Numbered from the stretch's first letter, positions 11,846-23,082 are shown. The stretch: 64,000 bases of DNA from Oryza sativa Japonica Group (GCF_034140825.1 NC_089035.1:40705001-40769000), one strand, 5' to 3'. Program-made: numbers and translations. Notes: generated by a model not told the origin, from the sequence alone.

Positions 11846-14800
11846 TGATGTGACCATGGCTACTACGGATACATCCGTTGCTCACATCATGGATGAACAA
11901 CAAGATATCAAGTTCGAGTCCTGCAAGTGCCGGAATCCTATTCGGCCACCTGCTACACTGCTGACTTCAAACGGCCACCGAATCTGCATACGACCTCCGT
12001 TTTCGGCCCGTGAGTACTTGATGGAAAGCTTTTGGAGCCCTCTTTCCAACGGATCCAGCCTCATCTCCGAATTCCATCTCGTGTGGCTGGAATCACAGGC
12101 ACAAGGTGTTGCGTCACCTATAATGGGCCTATGGGCTTGTAACTTCATTTGGGACCCCGGCCTAGGTGGGGCCCATGTGGGGTGCGCCCCAAACAGGTGG
12201 AGTACGACCCTAGGCACCCCTAGGTCGTCCCCCCACCCCTATTTATATAGCTAGGTACCCCTTCAGGGTTTCTTGGGTTTTGATAGATTAAAATTTAGCC
12301 ATTGCTACTTGCTTGCAGCGCGCGTGTCAGCTAGATCGCCCGTCTGCTTGTTCTGCGGAACCCCAACTTATCATTTGTATTAAATTCCTATTTGCAATAT
12401 CAGATTGCTTTTATCTTGTTCTTACTTGTTTCTTCGATTTGCTTGCAGGAATAGGGTTGATCTGCACCGGCAAGATCAACAACCCACGGAGAGGTCTATC
12501 GATTGCTAAGGCGCATCACAATGTCTCGTACGGTTGTAGTTGGATCGTCAACGTTTCTCCCAAATCGTAGTTATCACAACTCACTGAAAGATTGGGCCAA
12601 CAACAACCTTGAGTGTTGAGAGGAACTCAGGGTTCATCAGGTGGTATCAGAGCTTTCGTTACTCGGTGAGTTTTTATCTTCCGATAACCAGAAAATAGCC
12701 ATACAAAAAAAATCCGTATCATTTACCTAGCCATATTGTGCCATTGCATTGTTCTTTTCAGTTTTTGCTTTGTTGAATTTTGTGTTGCATCGTCTCGTCG
12801 TGTTGTTGGTCTTAGCGTCTAGTTCGTTTAGAGTTTCGAGTTCTGGTCACGTTTTATACCAGAGTCGTCGTCGCCTCCGTGTCTCTGTTATCGTCGGGAC
12901 CTACGAAAACGGAATCGGCTTGCTGCCACGATTCTATTTTTGTAGTTTTCAAAAGTTTCTACCGGTTGGATTTGGAGTTGTTGAGTTGCATCTTGGGTTT
13001 GCTGACTGCCGTGCTTCTGTTTTGGCCGTGCTTGTGTCGTGCATGAGAGGAGGAAGGTGAATTACCATATCTGATTTTGGAAGTAGTCAAGTTTGTTTTG
13101 GAAAGATATAATAGATTGGATTAGTTAAAAATCAGTTTCCTTTTTATCCCATACACCAAATCCTAATTATCGGCTACCATCCACTCCACCTCCTGGCTGA
13201 CTCCCACTCGCCCCTTTGGCCGAGTCCGACTCCCTCCCTCCCTTTCACGGTTCCGAGTTGTGTCAAACACCTTGGTGAATTTTTGTTTGGTGTCGGTTTC
13301 GAGATCTGTTTGGAAAAACGGAACCGGCATAAATTCAGCATTCCATTTTTGTATAATTTTAATTTTGGGTTTAGACTTTTACATTTGAGTCCCTGTAAAT
13401 TTTATATTTATGTTTGAGTCCCTGTAACCTTACATTAAGGTCCTTGAGTCAGTTTTTGTTAAAAAAAATCAAGAAAAAGTGAGAAAAAAAAAGGCAAAAA
13501 GGTGCATAAAAAAGAAAAGAAAAAAAAGCCGCACAAAAAAACAGAAAAGAAAAGGAAAGAAAAAAAAGAAAAGAAGAAAGAAGAAAGAAATAAAAGAGAA
13601 AATACTGTTATGTTTGAGCTGAACTTCATATATCAAAGTTGTGCATGAGTTGTTCCTAGTGCTATCTTGTGGTATCGTTTGTGTCTAGGCTCGCGTTTCT
13701 AGTACGTTCTAGCCTAGGACCAGTACGTTACTTGACTTTGAACGATCATTCAACTTTGCATTCTCTGATTTGAGCATTTGCTATTCCTTTGCTACATACT
13801 TTAGCCTACCCAGAGCTATACAGATTTGACTGCAGCCGTACAGCAAGTGTTTGCTAAGGCATCGATACATCCAACCTCCATTGGGGTGCTTGGTTGAGTC
13901 GGTGTACGTCACCATTCCGCTTGCTTTGGTAAGAATTTGTAAGAGCTCAGTTAAAAGCTTGAGTGTGTGTGAAATTTGAACCTACACTACCTAGTAGTTA
14001 ATAGGGATGCACATATTTTTGTGTATGTTTCTTATTTTCTACTAACAATGGCAGGGATACGCAACATAATTGGGGATAGCTGTGCTCAACATCGACATCT
14101 TCGTCGAGACATGAGGAGGGATCAACATGACCATTATGAGGTAAGTGATGATGTTCTAGGTAAGATCAAATCTGCACTGCCTTATTTCGAGGGAAACTAT
14201 GATCCTCGTGCTTACATTAATTGGGAGCTAGCGGTTGATAGTGAATTTCAAAAGCATGTCTTGTCTGAGAAACAAAAGGTTATGTGTGCCTCTAGTGTTT
14301 TAGTTAAACATGCTTCTAATGATTAGAAACATCTTTGTAGGCATAACAAAATACCACAATCTTGGAAAGATCTGAAACGATATTTTAGAGATGTTTATGT
14401 TCCCATGTATTATGCTGATATTCTGCTCAACAAACTGCAATGTTTAAAACAAGATACCATAACTGTTACTTCATACTATCATGATATGCAAGCTTGTTTA
14501 TTACGTTGTGGTTTAGATGAATGCGAAGAAGCTAAAGAATTGAGGTTTTTACGTGGGCTTAACAAGGAAATTCAGGACATGCTTGATTGTCAAAGATATA
14601 CATCTCTTTCTCATTTGTTATAACTTGCTTGCAATGCTGAAAGTAAAATAGAGTAGGACATGAAGAAGCAACATGCTATGTTTTTGTCTTCTATTACTAA
14701 TCATTTGCAGGAAGTGCATAATCATGAAAAGGAGGAGAGAGACATGAAAGAGCCGCCAATCCCATTGTTCACACTCAAAGTCGAGGCACCTCCATCATCT

Positions 14801-15311
14801 GAAGAGGACATCAAAGGTAAAGTAAATGGTACTGAAATTAATCAAGGTGAGTGCGTTGTTAACGAAGTAAATTTGTCCACTTTTCATGCTAAAGTAGTGC
14901 AACCGTTAGTGGAACCAAATGCTGGAATTTCTTTGTCACAAGTTGATTTACTCGCTGTTCCTTATGATAAAGAAGAGTTGTGTGATAATGCTTCACTTAT
15001 ATCCATGACACAACTAGTGAATGAACATGCTATTTCTAGTATTTCTTTGTGTGCTGATTTTAAGCATGCTGTTCACATTGCTAATGAAGTTGAGGAACGT
15101 AAATTGCTATCTTCTTTAAATACTTTGGGCTATGTTCAGTTTGATGATTTTTGTGAGCTCGATAATTTGAAGGAGAAATTATTTGCTAAGTCTGATTTGC
15201 CATGTCCAACTAATGCTATTTTTCATATCTTTAGCAAATATAATGATAGAGGAATATATTTGGTGCATAGAGTTTTCATTTGTTCGGATTTAGAGAAACA
15301 TGTTATTGCTA
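11846..15311 (+). mobile_element. Incomplete LTR retrotransposon inserted in the right MULE repeat
   Basis: A 794-bp 5' LTR (11846-12639) starts TGATG and ends CATCA and holds a TATA-like stretch (TATTTATATAGC near 12240). It is followed by a primer-binding site TGGTATCAGAGC (12642-12653) of the initiator-Met tRNA type, a long untranslated leader with a purine-rich tract (13457-13610), and a gag-type coding relic from 14049 (GKIKSALPYFEGNYDPRAY region) to about 15300. Protease, reverse transcriptase, integrase and the 3' LTR are absent. Gag type suggests Ty3/Gypsy, family unknown. The element is broken, with several coding breaks besides the large 3' loss. Confidence 0.88.
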
Positions 15312-15461
15312 ACCGGGCAAAAACTGAGTCAATACTGCTGAGGGACCTTCTACGGACAGATTTAGTAATTTTAGGGGTACACATTTCTGGTATTCTAGTT
15401 TAGGGACCTTAAAAAATCTCGGTGTCAATTTGAGGGACCTCCGGTGAACTTATTCCTTTCC
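15312..15461 (-). repeat. Outer right terminal inverted repeat of the MULE
   Basis: Runs from AACCGGGCAAAAACTGAG to the element end at TTATTCCTTTCC. The first 39 bp (15312-15350) repeat 11808-11846 almost exactly with one C/T difference, so the LTR element is flanked by a much longer duplication than the usual 5 bp. Confidence 0.9.
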
Positions 15462-15707
15462 CGACCGAACAGAGGAGAACCCGGGTGGCTTTTGATTAGG
15501 GAATTTTGGACGTGACGGCCCACTTCTGTTTGGGACTGCGGTTGCAAGGCATGGTGGGCCGAGCAGTATCCGGCCCAGAAGTACAACGTGTAGCAGATCA
15601 GCATGATGGGCTTGGAAAACAAACGAGTGTGTGAAAAAGCCCAACAAATAAAAAAAAAAGACACTAATCCCTCGACTCGAAGCAAAAGAGAAAATTGGAG
15701 GTTATAG
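15462..15707. other. Spacer between the MULE and the tRNA gene
   Basis: Begins with the right copy of the 9-bp MULE target duplication. I see no gene. Before the MULE arrived, this DNA was directly continuous with the CPR5 promoter. Confidence 0.7.
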
Positions 15708-15780
15708 TGGAGATGCGGGGTATCGATCCCCGTACCTCTCGCATGCTAAGCGAGCGCTCTACCATCTGAGCTACATCCCC
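15708..15780 (-). tRNA. tRNA-Ala (anticodon AGC)
   Basis: On the minus strand the sequence folds as a complete cloverleaf. The acceptor stem GGGGATG pairs with CATCTCC (one G-U pair) with discriminator A. The D arm contains TAGCTCAGATGGTAGAGC, the anticodon stem CTCGC/GCGAG encloses the loop TTAGCAT with AGC at positions 34-36, and the T arm CGGGG/CCCCG encloses ATCGATA. No intron; CCA is not encoded, as expected for a nuclear plant tRNA gene. It decodes GCU/GCC alanine codons after A34-to-inosine editing. Confidence 0.97.
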
Positions 15781-15981
15781 GAACGAACGTTAAAATCTTA
15801 CTTACTGTATAGTGCATTGTGATTTTGTATTATGCATGTCTGTGATTATCGTCTGCGTTTCCTGGCGCTGCGACGCGCTGATCTGCTGCCTGAATTCCGT
15901 TCCTCGATCAAGCAAGGAGAGAAATTGGTAGCAGTAGCGGATCCATTCCTGTCTCTAATTAGTCATTAACTAATCTAATTA

Positions 15982-16116
15982 CTCTATCCGTTTCATATTC
16001 TAAGACTTTTTAGCATTGTCCATATTCATATAGATGTTAATGATATGTCTAGATCAATTAACATGTATATGAATATGTGTAATACTAGAAAATTTTATAA
16101 TATAAAATGGAGGAAG
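15982..16116. mobile_element. Stowaway-type MITE
   Basis: 135 bp between TA dinucleotides, with inverted ends CTCTATCCGTTTCATATTCT and its complement at 16090-16116. The interior is AT-rich and can fold back on itself, with ATATGAATATG-type inverted halves. Confidence 0.8.
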
Positions 16117-16436
16117 TAATTATTAGTGAAGAAATTCCCCGGATAGCAAGGTTGCAGGCTGCCTCACTGCTTCTACTACCAAACTGATAAAACATAGCTT
16201 ACTTCGAGTATACAAAACAATATATTCACTGATATTTTTGAACATTTTAATATAGCCATAAATGAGAAAGTTCTTTTGATCATATGCGCATCTGGTTTTT
16301 ATTGGAAAACACTTTTGTTGATATATCTTTATTTGCATTAATCATATTACATTTTTACAGTAGCACCTCTCAATTTACATTCTAGATTCGCTTGGTATGT
16401 TAATTAGTAGAGTGTTTTTTCTTTTGAATTACCTAA

Positions 16437-16805
16437 GGGCAGTCCCAACCCTCCACCTATGATGGTGTCTATGGAATTAACTATATTGACATGTAGGACT
16501 TTTAACTTATGTGGCACTATATTAATTAAGAGAGAGAGTGAAGAGAGGAAGAAACTGGGTCTCATGCAAGACACAGCTTCAACACGAGAACCTATGCACT
16601 AGACACTATCAAGCTTTGCATTAGGAGAGAATAGTGTCTTCATAATAGATGAAGAATAAATATAATTGGTAGAAAAGAGAGATGATGTATTTATTAATGG
16701 TCCACTTTAAGAAATCATGGGTTATAGAGTGCAGTTTTTATTATGATGTTTTATTGACATGGCACCATAAACACTGCTTATAGACACTATGAGTTGTGAT
16801 TGCCC
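16437..16805. mobile_element. PIF/Harbinger (Tourist-like) MITE candidate
   Basis: About 369 bp with inverted ends GGGCAGTCCCAAC and GTTGTGATTGCCC. The flanks are TAA and TAC, an imperfect version of the 3-bp duplication expected. No coding capacity. Confidence 0.65.
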
Positions 16806-17564
16806 TACGTACTAACCTTAACTTCGTCCTGAAGCACCTGCCGGCCGCCTCATTGATCTCACTGATGGAGTAGTATATTAATTAAAAAAAACAATGGTAT
16901 GATTCTCTCTCTAGCTTTTGGTTGAGCTGATGGCGCGGTGATCTGAGCCAGGCGCTATCTCAGCGCGGTTCAGCAACGCGTCGCCTGATCCTGCTGCTGC
17001 TAGGGAGCGAGACTACCTGGAAGCATCATCGAATCGAATCGTCTAGATCATCGCGATAGATAGATTTGCTGTAGCTAGCATGGCATTCCATCTCCTCGTG
17101 CTCGCCACGTGGCTCCTCTCCGTACGTATCGGTCGCCGGTAAAGCTTTGCCTCCCCTCCCGTCGTCGCCGGTAAAGCTGCTGCTACGTATACTCCTCCCG
17201 ACCGCCGTATCTATCTCACAAATTAACTATGCAAATCTGCAGTAATATTAATACTGGTACTAGTACGTCACCCATGGTTGGTTTGATCGTCGTCTCTAGC
17301 TCCGTCCACTAGTGGACTGGTCACAGTCACAGTATAGCTGCAGCTGGTCGCCGTGCCCTGCTCTGCTCACTTTTGCATCTCAGGGAGGTGGTTTGGGCGA
17401 CAACCATGGTTTAGTGGTTACGGTGATAACCTTCCTGTTACCGTGAATATACCGTGATTTATAAAACTAAAAAAGATTACGGTACGTGATAACCATGATA
17501 AAACCTTGCACCGGACCATGAACCCGGATGGTAAAAGTGGATCAGAGTTGTTTAAAAAATCATA

Positions 17565-17773
17565 CTACTTCCATTACATATTATAATATTTTTTCCTTGC
17601 TAAACATTTTTACAGTTTAGTTAAGTGTATACAAAATAGTAGCTTCTAAAACACTAGCATTGAATATATTTCAACAATATATTTGTTTTGAGGACACACA
17701 ACTAAAATTTTCTATAACTTGGAAAGTTAACTAGTAAAAAAACAAAATAATTTATAATATGAAATGGAGAGAG
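17565..17773. mobile_element. Stowaway-type MITE
   Basis: About 209 bp bounded by TA, with inverted ends resembling CTACTTCCATTACATATTAT and ATAATATGAAATGGAGAGAG. The interior is AT-rich. Confidence 0.65.
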
Positions 17774-17863
17774 TAACTTTTATTGGAAACATATAATATA
17801 ATTTATAAACAAAAATTTTATATATTCATTCTTAGCGATTTAGAGGATAATGCTAAAAAACTA

Positions 17864-18008
17864 CTCCTTCGGTCTTTAAATATAAGACATTTTAGTTGGA
17901 TGTGACATATCCTAGTACAACGAACCTAGACAGGCTTTATGTTCAGATTCGTTGTACTAGAATGTGTCACATCCAACCAAAATCACTTATATTTAGAGAC
18001 GGAAGGAG
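17864..18008. mobile_element. Stowaway-type MITE
   Basis: 145 bp bounded by TA. Left end CTCCTTCGGTCTTTAAATAT pairs with right end ATATTTAGAGACGGAAGGAG; the arms continue inward (TTGGATGTGACATATCCTAG and its complement), making a near-perfect hairpin. Confidence 0.85.
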
Positions 18009-19442
18009 TACGATAAAAAGAAAATAATCAAAATTAGTTTTTATAAATGAAATTTTGACGACAGGTTACAAGGTTTGTACAAACGTTAAGGCCTAAATTT
18101 GGACCATGTTTTTATAAGTTTTGATCAAAATTTACTGTTCTGGATTTGAATTTGTCCAGAAAAGAAAATCTCTCCTTGAAATCGATCGATTCCAAGCCGT
18201 GTGTCTCGAAAATCCGCAGAAACTGATCTTTTTCGTCAGCCATATATATGCGTATGCACGGATCGCTGTTTTTTTTTTATGTACTTTAATAGTACAGTGA
18301 TAAAAAGATGTGTAGTTTTAATTTTTAGATTCCGTACTCAATTTTCAACATACTCATAATTTTTTTAAAAAAAATATTTTGAGAGAAGTCTCTCCCTTCG
18401 GATCATTATTTTTTTTTCTTTTTGGTCGCTGGCTTTTCATCTCAGCCTAACCCTGGATCGCTTTGCTTATCGTCAAAAGGCAGAGACCGCACGTCCGCAC
18501 CGGTCTACCTTTCGTCTCCGCACGCATATGCGTACATACATGCATCCGAATTTTACGATCCAATCAATCAACCTAGACGACACACCATGCATGACACGCG
18601 TCATGACGGCCACGGCCGGCCGGCCCACGAGCAGATCGCACAAGTCCCTACGATTTCAGTTCATTCATCTGCGTCCCTCTGCAATAATGCAACGCACCAT
18701 CGTTGAGTACGTACGTACATGCATTTTGCCCTAGTTCACTCACCTTGAAATTCGCATATAGCTAGCTTTATTTATGTATGGGAGAAAGCTTTACAAAAGC
18801 TCTAAATAGTGTGAGGCACTTTATGTCGAGTTGCAAACTTGCGATGTTGGGACCAGCCGAAAGGGGGTTTAAAATTTGCTACCGTTTTGCTTCAAATTTA
18901 CTTGATGTACTAGATTGTCGGATCATGAAGGACCAAGTACTCGCTTGTCTCCTCCTTTTCTACCTTGTTGAGTATATGCTCGTATTTAGCAGTCAACTTA
19001 TCTAACGATTGCGAATTGTAAATGCACCGTCCTATAGCTTTTTATTTTGTCTAGGCAATGCAAGAGAAATTTTACTCAACCGTCCTCTAAGTAGTTACTT
19101 GTCTTGTAAGCGTAGAAATAGTGAATTAAATCTTTTTTTCCAGAAACAACAGTGAAAACTTGAAGTACCACCTTAAATCTAGAGGTGAGGATGGTGCCGT
19201 ATTTTATCAGTTTTTGCAGACCGAACCATTTTATTACTAACAAAAAAAAGAAGTAAATAGAAATGTTTTTTTTGTTCTGTATTCTCAAGGAAAGTACATT
19301 TTTGCAATACGGTAAGATAAACTTCAGTACTTAAGTCAAATAATTAATTCTCAGATTATGCTGCATGCAGGTCGACGAGCTAGCAAACCTGCATATGGCG
19401 AGGAGTTCGATCAGCTCCGGAATCCATGACTAACCGTGACAG

Positions 19443-20754
19443 CAGGGGCGGATCCCATGTGATTCATGGGTATTCACGTGAATACCCATAGAATTTTACC
19501 AAAAAAAATTATATATAGGTATGTTATGCATATATACGTAAAAAGTTAGAGGAAAGTGCAGCATGTATAGCTCAAATGAAAAAAAGCCCACTTATTAGCA
19601 GCAGCCCGTAAATTCCTCCCCACATTGCCCCAGCGAATAAGCCCACTGCTACTGGCCCAAAAAGAGACTAAACCCTAGTCCCAAGTCCACACTCCTCCCA
19701 AATCCCAATCCATGCCTCCACTCCCGCCGACGGGCGACGGCGCATTGAGGGCTCGGCGCTCGGCAGCTCGGCGACGGCGCGTCGCCACCGGCCTCATCTC
19801 CCTGGCTGCTGGCTCCCTGTCCCGGTGTCCCCAGTCCAGTTCTCACTCCTCCCAATCCACGCCTCCACTCCGCAACGACGGGCGACGTCGCGACGGCCGA
19901 TGGCGCATCGAGGGCTCAGCGCTCGGCAGCTTAGCGCGTCACCACCGGCCTCATCTCCCTGACTCCCTGTCCCTGATTCGACGCAGCATCGCCATCGCCG
20001 AAGCCCAGCCGCCCAGGCCGTCCGCTGCCGCCGCCGAGCGGCCGAGGCGTCGTCCGGTCGTCGCCTCACACCTGAGGCCTCGACGGCGACTGCCGACGCT
20101 GAGCAGCTGAGGGATCAAGATATTGGTAATGCAATTGAACTAATTAATACAAAGATGCAATTGCAGCTATTGCGTGAGGATGATGAAGATGAATGGTAAT
20201 CTTTTCTGAAAGATATGCCACTTCTTTTTGTGTGAAGCATGGCATCAAAGTTGTTGATATGGATGGCTTCTACAAGCCGGTTGGAAGATCTAAAAGATTA
20301 TTCAAAAAGGTCAAGAATTTCCCTCGCTTCCATGTTGACATGTTTTATGTTTATAAGCATCATTGATAGACAACTTCGAGAGTTTAATGATAGATTTGAT
20401 GAGGTAAACACAAAGTTGCTTCTTTGCATGGCGTCCTTCAATCCTATTGATTCATTTGCTGCTTATGACAAGGAAAACTTGGTTAAGCTTGCACAATTTT
20501 ATCCAAAGGATTTCACAAAATTAGATACAAAGGATTTGCACAATTTATTTCATTTGTCATGTAATTCATTCAAACCATTTATAATTTAGATATCTTTACT
20601 TTTGTGCTACTGTTTGTACCTTTAAACATGTCATTGCCACTATGTTGTTATGCTATTATTTATACTTTAAATTTTGCTAGTCCAATTTTTTGAGTTCTGT
20701 AAGATTTTTTTTCAACTTTGAATACCCTTTGCTGAAATCCTGGCTCCGCCACTG
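19443..20754 (+). mobile_element. Non-autonomous hAT transposon
   Basis: 1,312 bp with ends CAGGGGCGGATCC and (complement) CAGTGGCGGAGCCAGG, flanked by the 8-bp duplication CGTGACAG (19435-19442 and 20755-20762). The 8-bp duplication and CAG-type ends are hAT features. The left part (19640-20110) is GC-rich with an internal duplicated block (19690-19820 and 19860-19975). The right part keeps the end of a transposase gene. Confidence 0.9.
20170..20589 (+). pseudogene. hAT transposase fragment (TTF-finger / ZMYM1-like family)
   Basis: Reading plus-strand frames gives FCVKHGIKVVDMDGFYK early on, then IDRQLREFNDRFDEVNTKLL and DSFAAYDKENLVKLAQFYP. This resembles the C-terminal part of plant hAT transposases annotated as TTF-type or zinc-finger MYM-type protein 1-like. 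The pieces lie in two frames and the catalytic N-terminal part is missing, so the element depends on others for movement. Confidence 0.75.
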
Positions 20755-20957
20755 CGTGACAGCTGCTGCTTTTGGCGATATGCCGGTGACCGAGCAGTAG
20801 CAGTAGCAACAGCAGATGGTGGTGGTGGCGGCGGTGTACTGCTTTAGCAAAGGCGGCGGCGACCGAGAATGCTGATGCTGCCGGCGGCAGCGGCGGCAAT
20901 GACGGTGACCAGTTGCCGCCGATGGCGACTGCGCTGCTCGGCATTTTTGCAATACGT

Positions 20958-21090
20958 CACTCTCTTGGTTCAAAAATATAAGTGATTTTAACTTAGTAAT
21001 GTGATTCTAAATATGTTTTTTATTTAATTTTATAGTATTATGATGTGTCATATACAATCAAAATCATTTATATTTTAAAACAAATAGAAT
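20958..21090. mobile_element. Stowaway-like MITE
   Basis: About 130 bp with inverted ends, CTCTTGGTTCAAAAATATAAG at the left and a TATTTTAAAACAAATAGA complement at the right. It separates CATTTTTGCAATACG from AAACTTCAGTATTTAAAT, two pieces that lie together at 19295-19345. Exact limits are uncertain. Confidence 0.5.
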
Positions 21091-21544
21091 ACGAAACTTC
21101 AGTATTTAAATCTAATCATTAATTGTCAAAAGACATTGAGCACATCATCCTCCCTCGTTGCTGCACATACAATTGAGATATTTTATTTTCTTCAACTCTA
21201 AACTACAATTTTCTCATTTTCCGTTAGCACACTATACAAATTGTTAAATAGTATTATGTTTTTTTTTTCAAAAACTGTTTATATATAAATTTCTTTAAAT
21301 AAATTTATCTTTAAAGTTTATTATAATTAATTATATGCTAATGTCTTATCTCACTTTATGTGTCGTTGAAAAGCTAAACCAAATTGTGCTGATTTGAATT
21401 AAGCCCGAGTCACTCGCATATGAGTAGTCCTATTTGTTACGGTCTCACATGCGAATGATTTAGCTTCCTTATACTATACTCTTTTCGTAACAAAATATAA
21501 TAACCTACTACTGGAACATAAAACCTGTTTAGATTCTTAATACT

Positions 21545-22752
21545 TGACGGAGCGTGGGGCTCCTCACCGGGAGACCGCGCGGGCCCCCCTTTGCCGGTTC
21601 GGCCGGGGGCGCTAAGTGAGGTTCTAAGCCCTTGATCTGTGGAATGGTTCGCGAGAGAGTAAATGCACAAGACACGGGCGATGTAGACAGGTTCGGGCCG
21701 CTGAGAAGCGTAATACCCTACTCCTGTGTTCTGGTGGATCTGTGTATGAAGGAGTTACAAAGAGCTGGAGAGCAAGAGAGTTCGAACTCTAGAGACCCTC
21801 TCCCTACTCTTTTTCCCAGTCCCCTCTTTTTCTTTTCCCCCCGTCCGTCAGTCCGTCAGTCCCCCCCTCTTGGTAGGCATGGTCCTCCTTTTATATCTCA
21901 AGGGGATACCACATACACCATTTCTACCTACCCTTCTTTTGGGTGGGGACCCATCCTACTTTGACCAAAACTTGGCTTGTACCTTCGTCTGACACCGGGA
22001 TAACCCTGTCCTCCCTCATTAATGGGCGGAGATTTGCAATGGCTGCCGTCCGAATGGCCCTCCGATGGGATGGGTCATACCAACCTCCACTCCGCCGGAA
22101 GCAGGTGCAACGTGGAAGCACGGTTGTTTGCTGATGACGCGACCGGCGTCAGACCAGTCACAGACCGGTCATTCTTGTCCACCACGTGTCAGTTTAGCAT
22201 GCTACACGTCTGCCCTTCTTCATACAATGACTTCCTTGCAATGGTTGCGATGAAGCCTGGAATGTATCTAGCCGGGGCTGACGTGCCAACTCCAGGAGTC
22301 CCCACGCCGGCTCCGGCTAGGGACGAGTGCCTGGAGGCTCTCATCATTCCGACGGGACGGGGCGAGGCGTGTGTCAGGCCGCCTGTTGCCCCCTAACCCG
22401 CGATCTGACCGGTCTGTGACCGGTCACACACTGCGACCGATCACGGACTAGATAAGCATGTGCTACGCTGCATTAAATGCGGCGTGAGACGCTCGTCCAA
22501 CCCGCAATAAACGCGGTTAGGTGAGCGCCGCTGTGCTCATCTAACCCACACACGTGGCGCCAAACCCTCAGGGGGTCGGGGCGCCCCAGCCCTCGGGGAC
22601 GAAACGGGAGCGGCCCGACCCCTCGGGGAGATAGAGGGAGGGGCGGCCTCATCACCCTCGGGCCCGACCCCCCCGAGGGGGTCAGGCCACGTGGGTGACC
22701 GCGGCTGCCCCAAACCTCTAGTCAAGATATCCCCGGTCCCATGTCACCGACA
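21545..22752 (-). mobile_element. Solo LTR in the OsFRDL4 promoter
   Basis: 1,208 bp, read on the minus strand as TGTCGGTGACATGGG to CCACGCTCCGTCA, with 5-bp duplication ATACT on both sides (21540-21544 and 22753-22757). No internal retroelement genes remain. Its inner end lies about 320 bp upstream of the likely TATA box of OsFRDL4. From memory, a 1.2-kb retrotransposon-derived insertion in this promoter is reported to raise OsFRDL4 expression and aluminium tolerance in many japonica cultivars; the length and position here agree. Repeats of the ACCGGTC type at 22140-22440 are visible within it. Confidence 0.92.
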
Positions 22753-23074
22753 ATACTAATAAGATAAATCTTATCCGACACGGAAAGAGATCCTCTTACC
22801 TACTTGTTGTGCAGTTGAATTACTGATATATAAACCACAACAAAGTAGGATTAATTCATATATCAGTGACAACTACACAGTTAGGTCAAAGGATCCGCTT
22901 CCATCCGGCACTAGGTTGGGAGTATTACCATACAAGCTTCCCTTGCTGCCTGCTGCTGGCCACTCCTTGTGTCCACTGTCCACAGATACAAACTCCATTC
23001 GTAATTTCGTACGGCCGGTCGGGTTACATCTAGTGCAGGCACGAACACGTACAGACTCCCCTGATTTTTGGATC

Positions 23075-23082
23075 TATTTAAG
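23075..23082 (+). promoter_or_regulatory. Candidate TATA box of OsFRDL4
   Basis: TATTTAAG lies about 290 bp upstream of the start codon. The spacing implies a transcription start near 23105 and a leader that probably contains an intron, since CTACATGCAG at 23333-23342 is a good acceptor site just before the coding start. Confidence 0.45.

Larger units (their letters stand above)
3596..15461. mobile_element. Mutator-like element (MULE) with two convergent genes and nested insertions
   Basis: The 9-bp sequence CGACCGAAC lies immediately outside both ends (3587-3595 and 15462-15470), the hallmark of a Mutator-type insertion. The left terminal inverted repeat starts GGAATAAGTTCACCGGAGG; the right end is its complement with five extra terminal bases. 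Inside are a GRF zinc-finger gene (plus strand, from 3886) and a MULE transposase gene (minus strand, from 11267), pointing toward each other with their starts near the repeats. A solo LTR (5092-8016) lies between them and an incomplete LTR retrotransposon (11846-15311) interrupts the right repeat. Without those insertions the element is about 5.5 kb. Both genes carry breaks, so it is no longer autonomous. Confidence 0.93.
15781..19290. other. Intergenic region with scattered MITEs
   Basis: No convincing gene. Four MITEs listed separately lie here. A short stretch at 17080-17125 (ATGGCATTCCATCTCC and on) could encode the start of a signal peptide but closes soon after. The block 18420-18780 has short open frames without family resemblance. 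Confidence 0.6.
19355..20943 (+). pseudogene. Partial duplicate of OsFRDL4 5' leader and first exon, split by a hAT element
   Basis: Two pieces, 19355-19442 and 20755-20943, match the real OsFRDL4 start region (23330-23592) in the same order. Shared landmarks are GGCGAGGAGTTC, GAATCCATG, GTGACAGCTGCTGCTT, ATGCCGGTGACCGAGCAG and GAATGCTGATGCTGCCGGCGG. The copy stops where the conserved MATE membrane part would begin, has TAG codons in the Gln tract, and lacks about 25 bp after the second ATG. It cannot make a transporter. The hAT element 19443-20754 sits between the two pieces with a perfect 8-bp duplication, so the duplication is older than the insertion. Confidence 0.9.

Noticed and set aside
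12642-12665. Possible tRNA-Met gene fragment
   Set aside because: It is the primer-binding site directly after the LTR of the incomplete retrotransposon, not a tRNA gene.
17399-17520. Possible MITE with GGTTACGGTGATAACC palindromes
   Set aside because: Palindromic motifs are present but no matching termini or target duplication were found.
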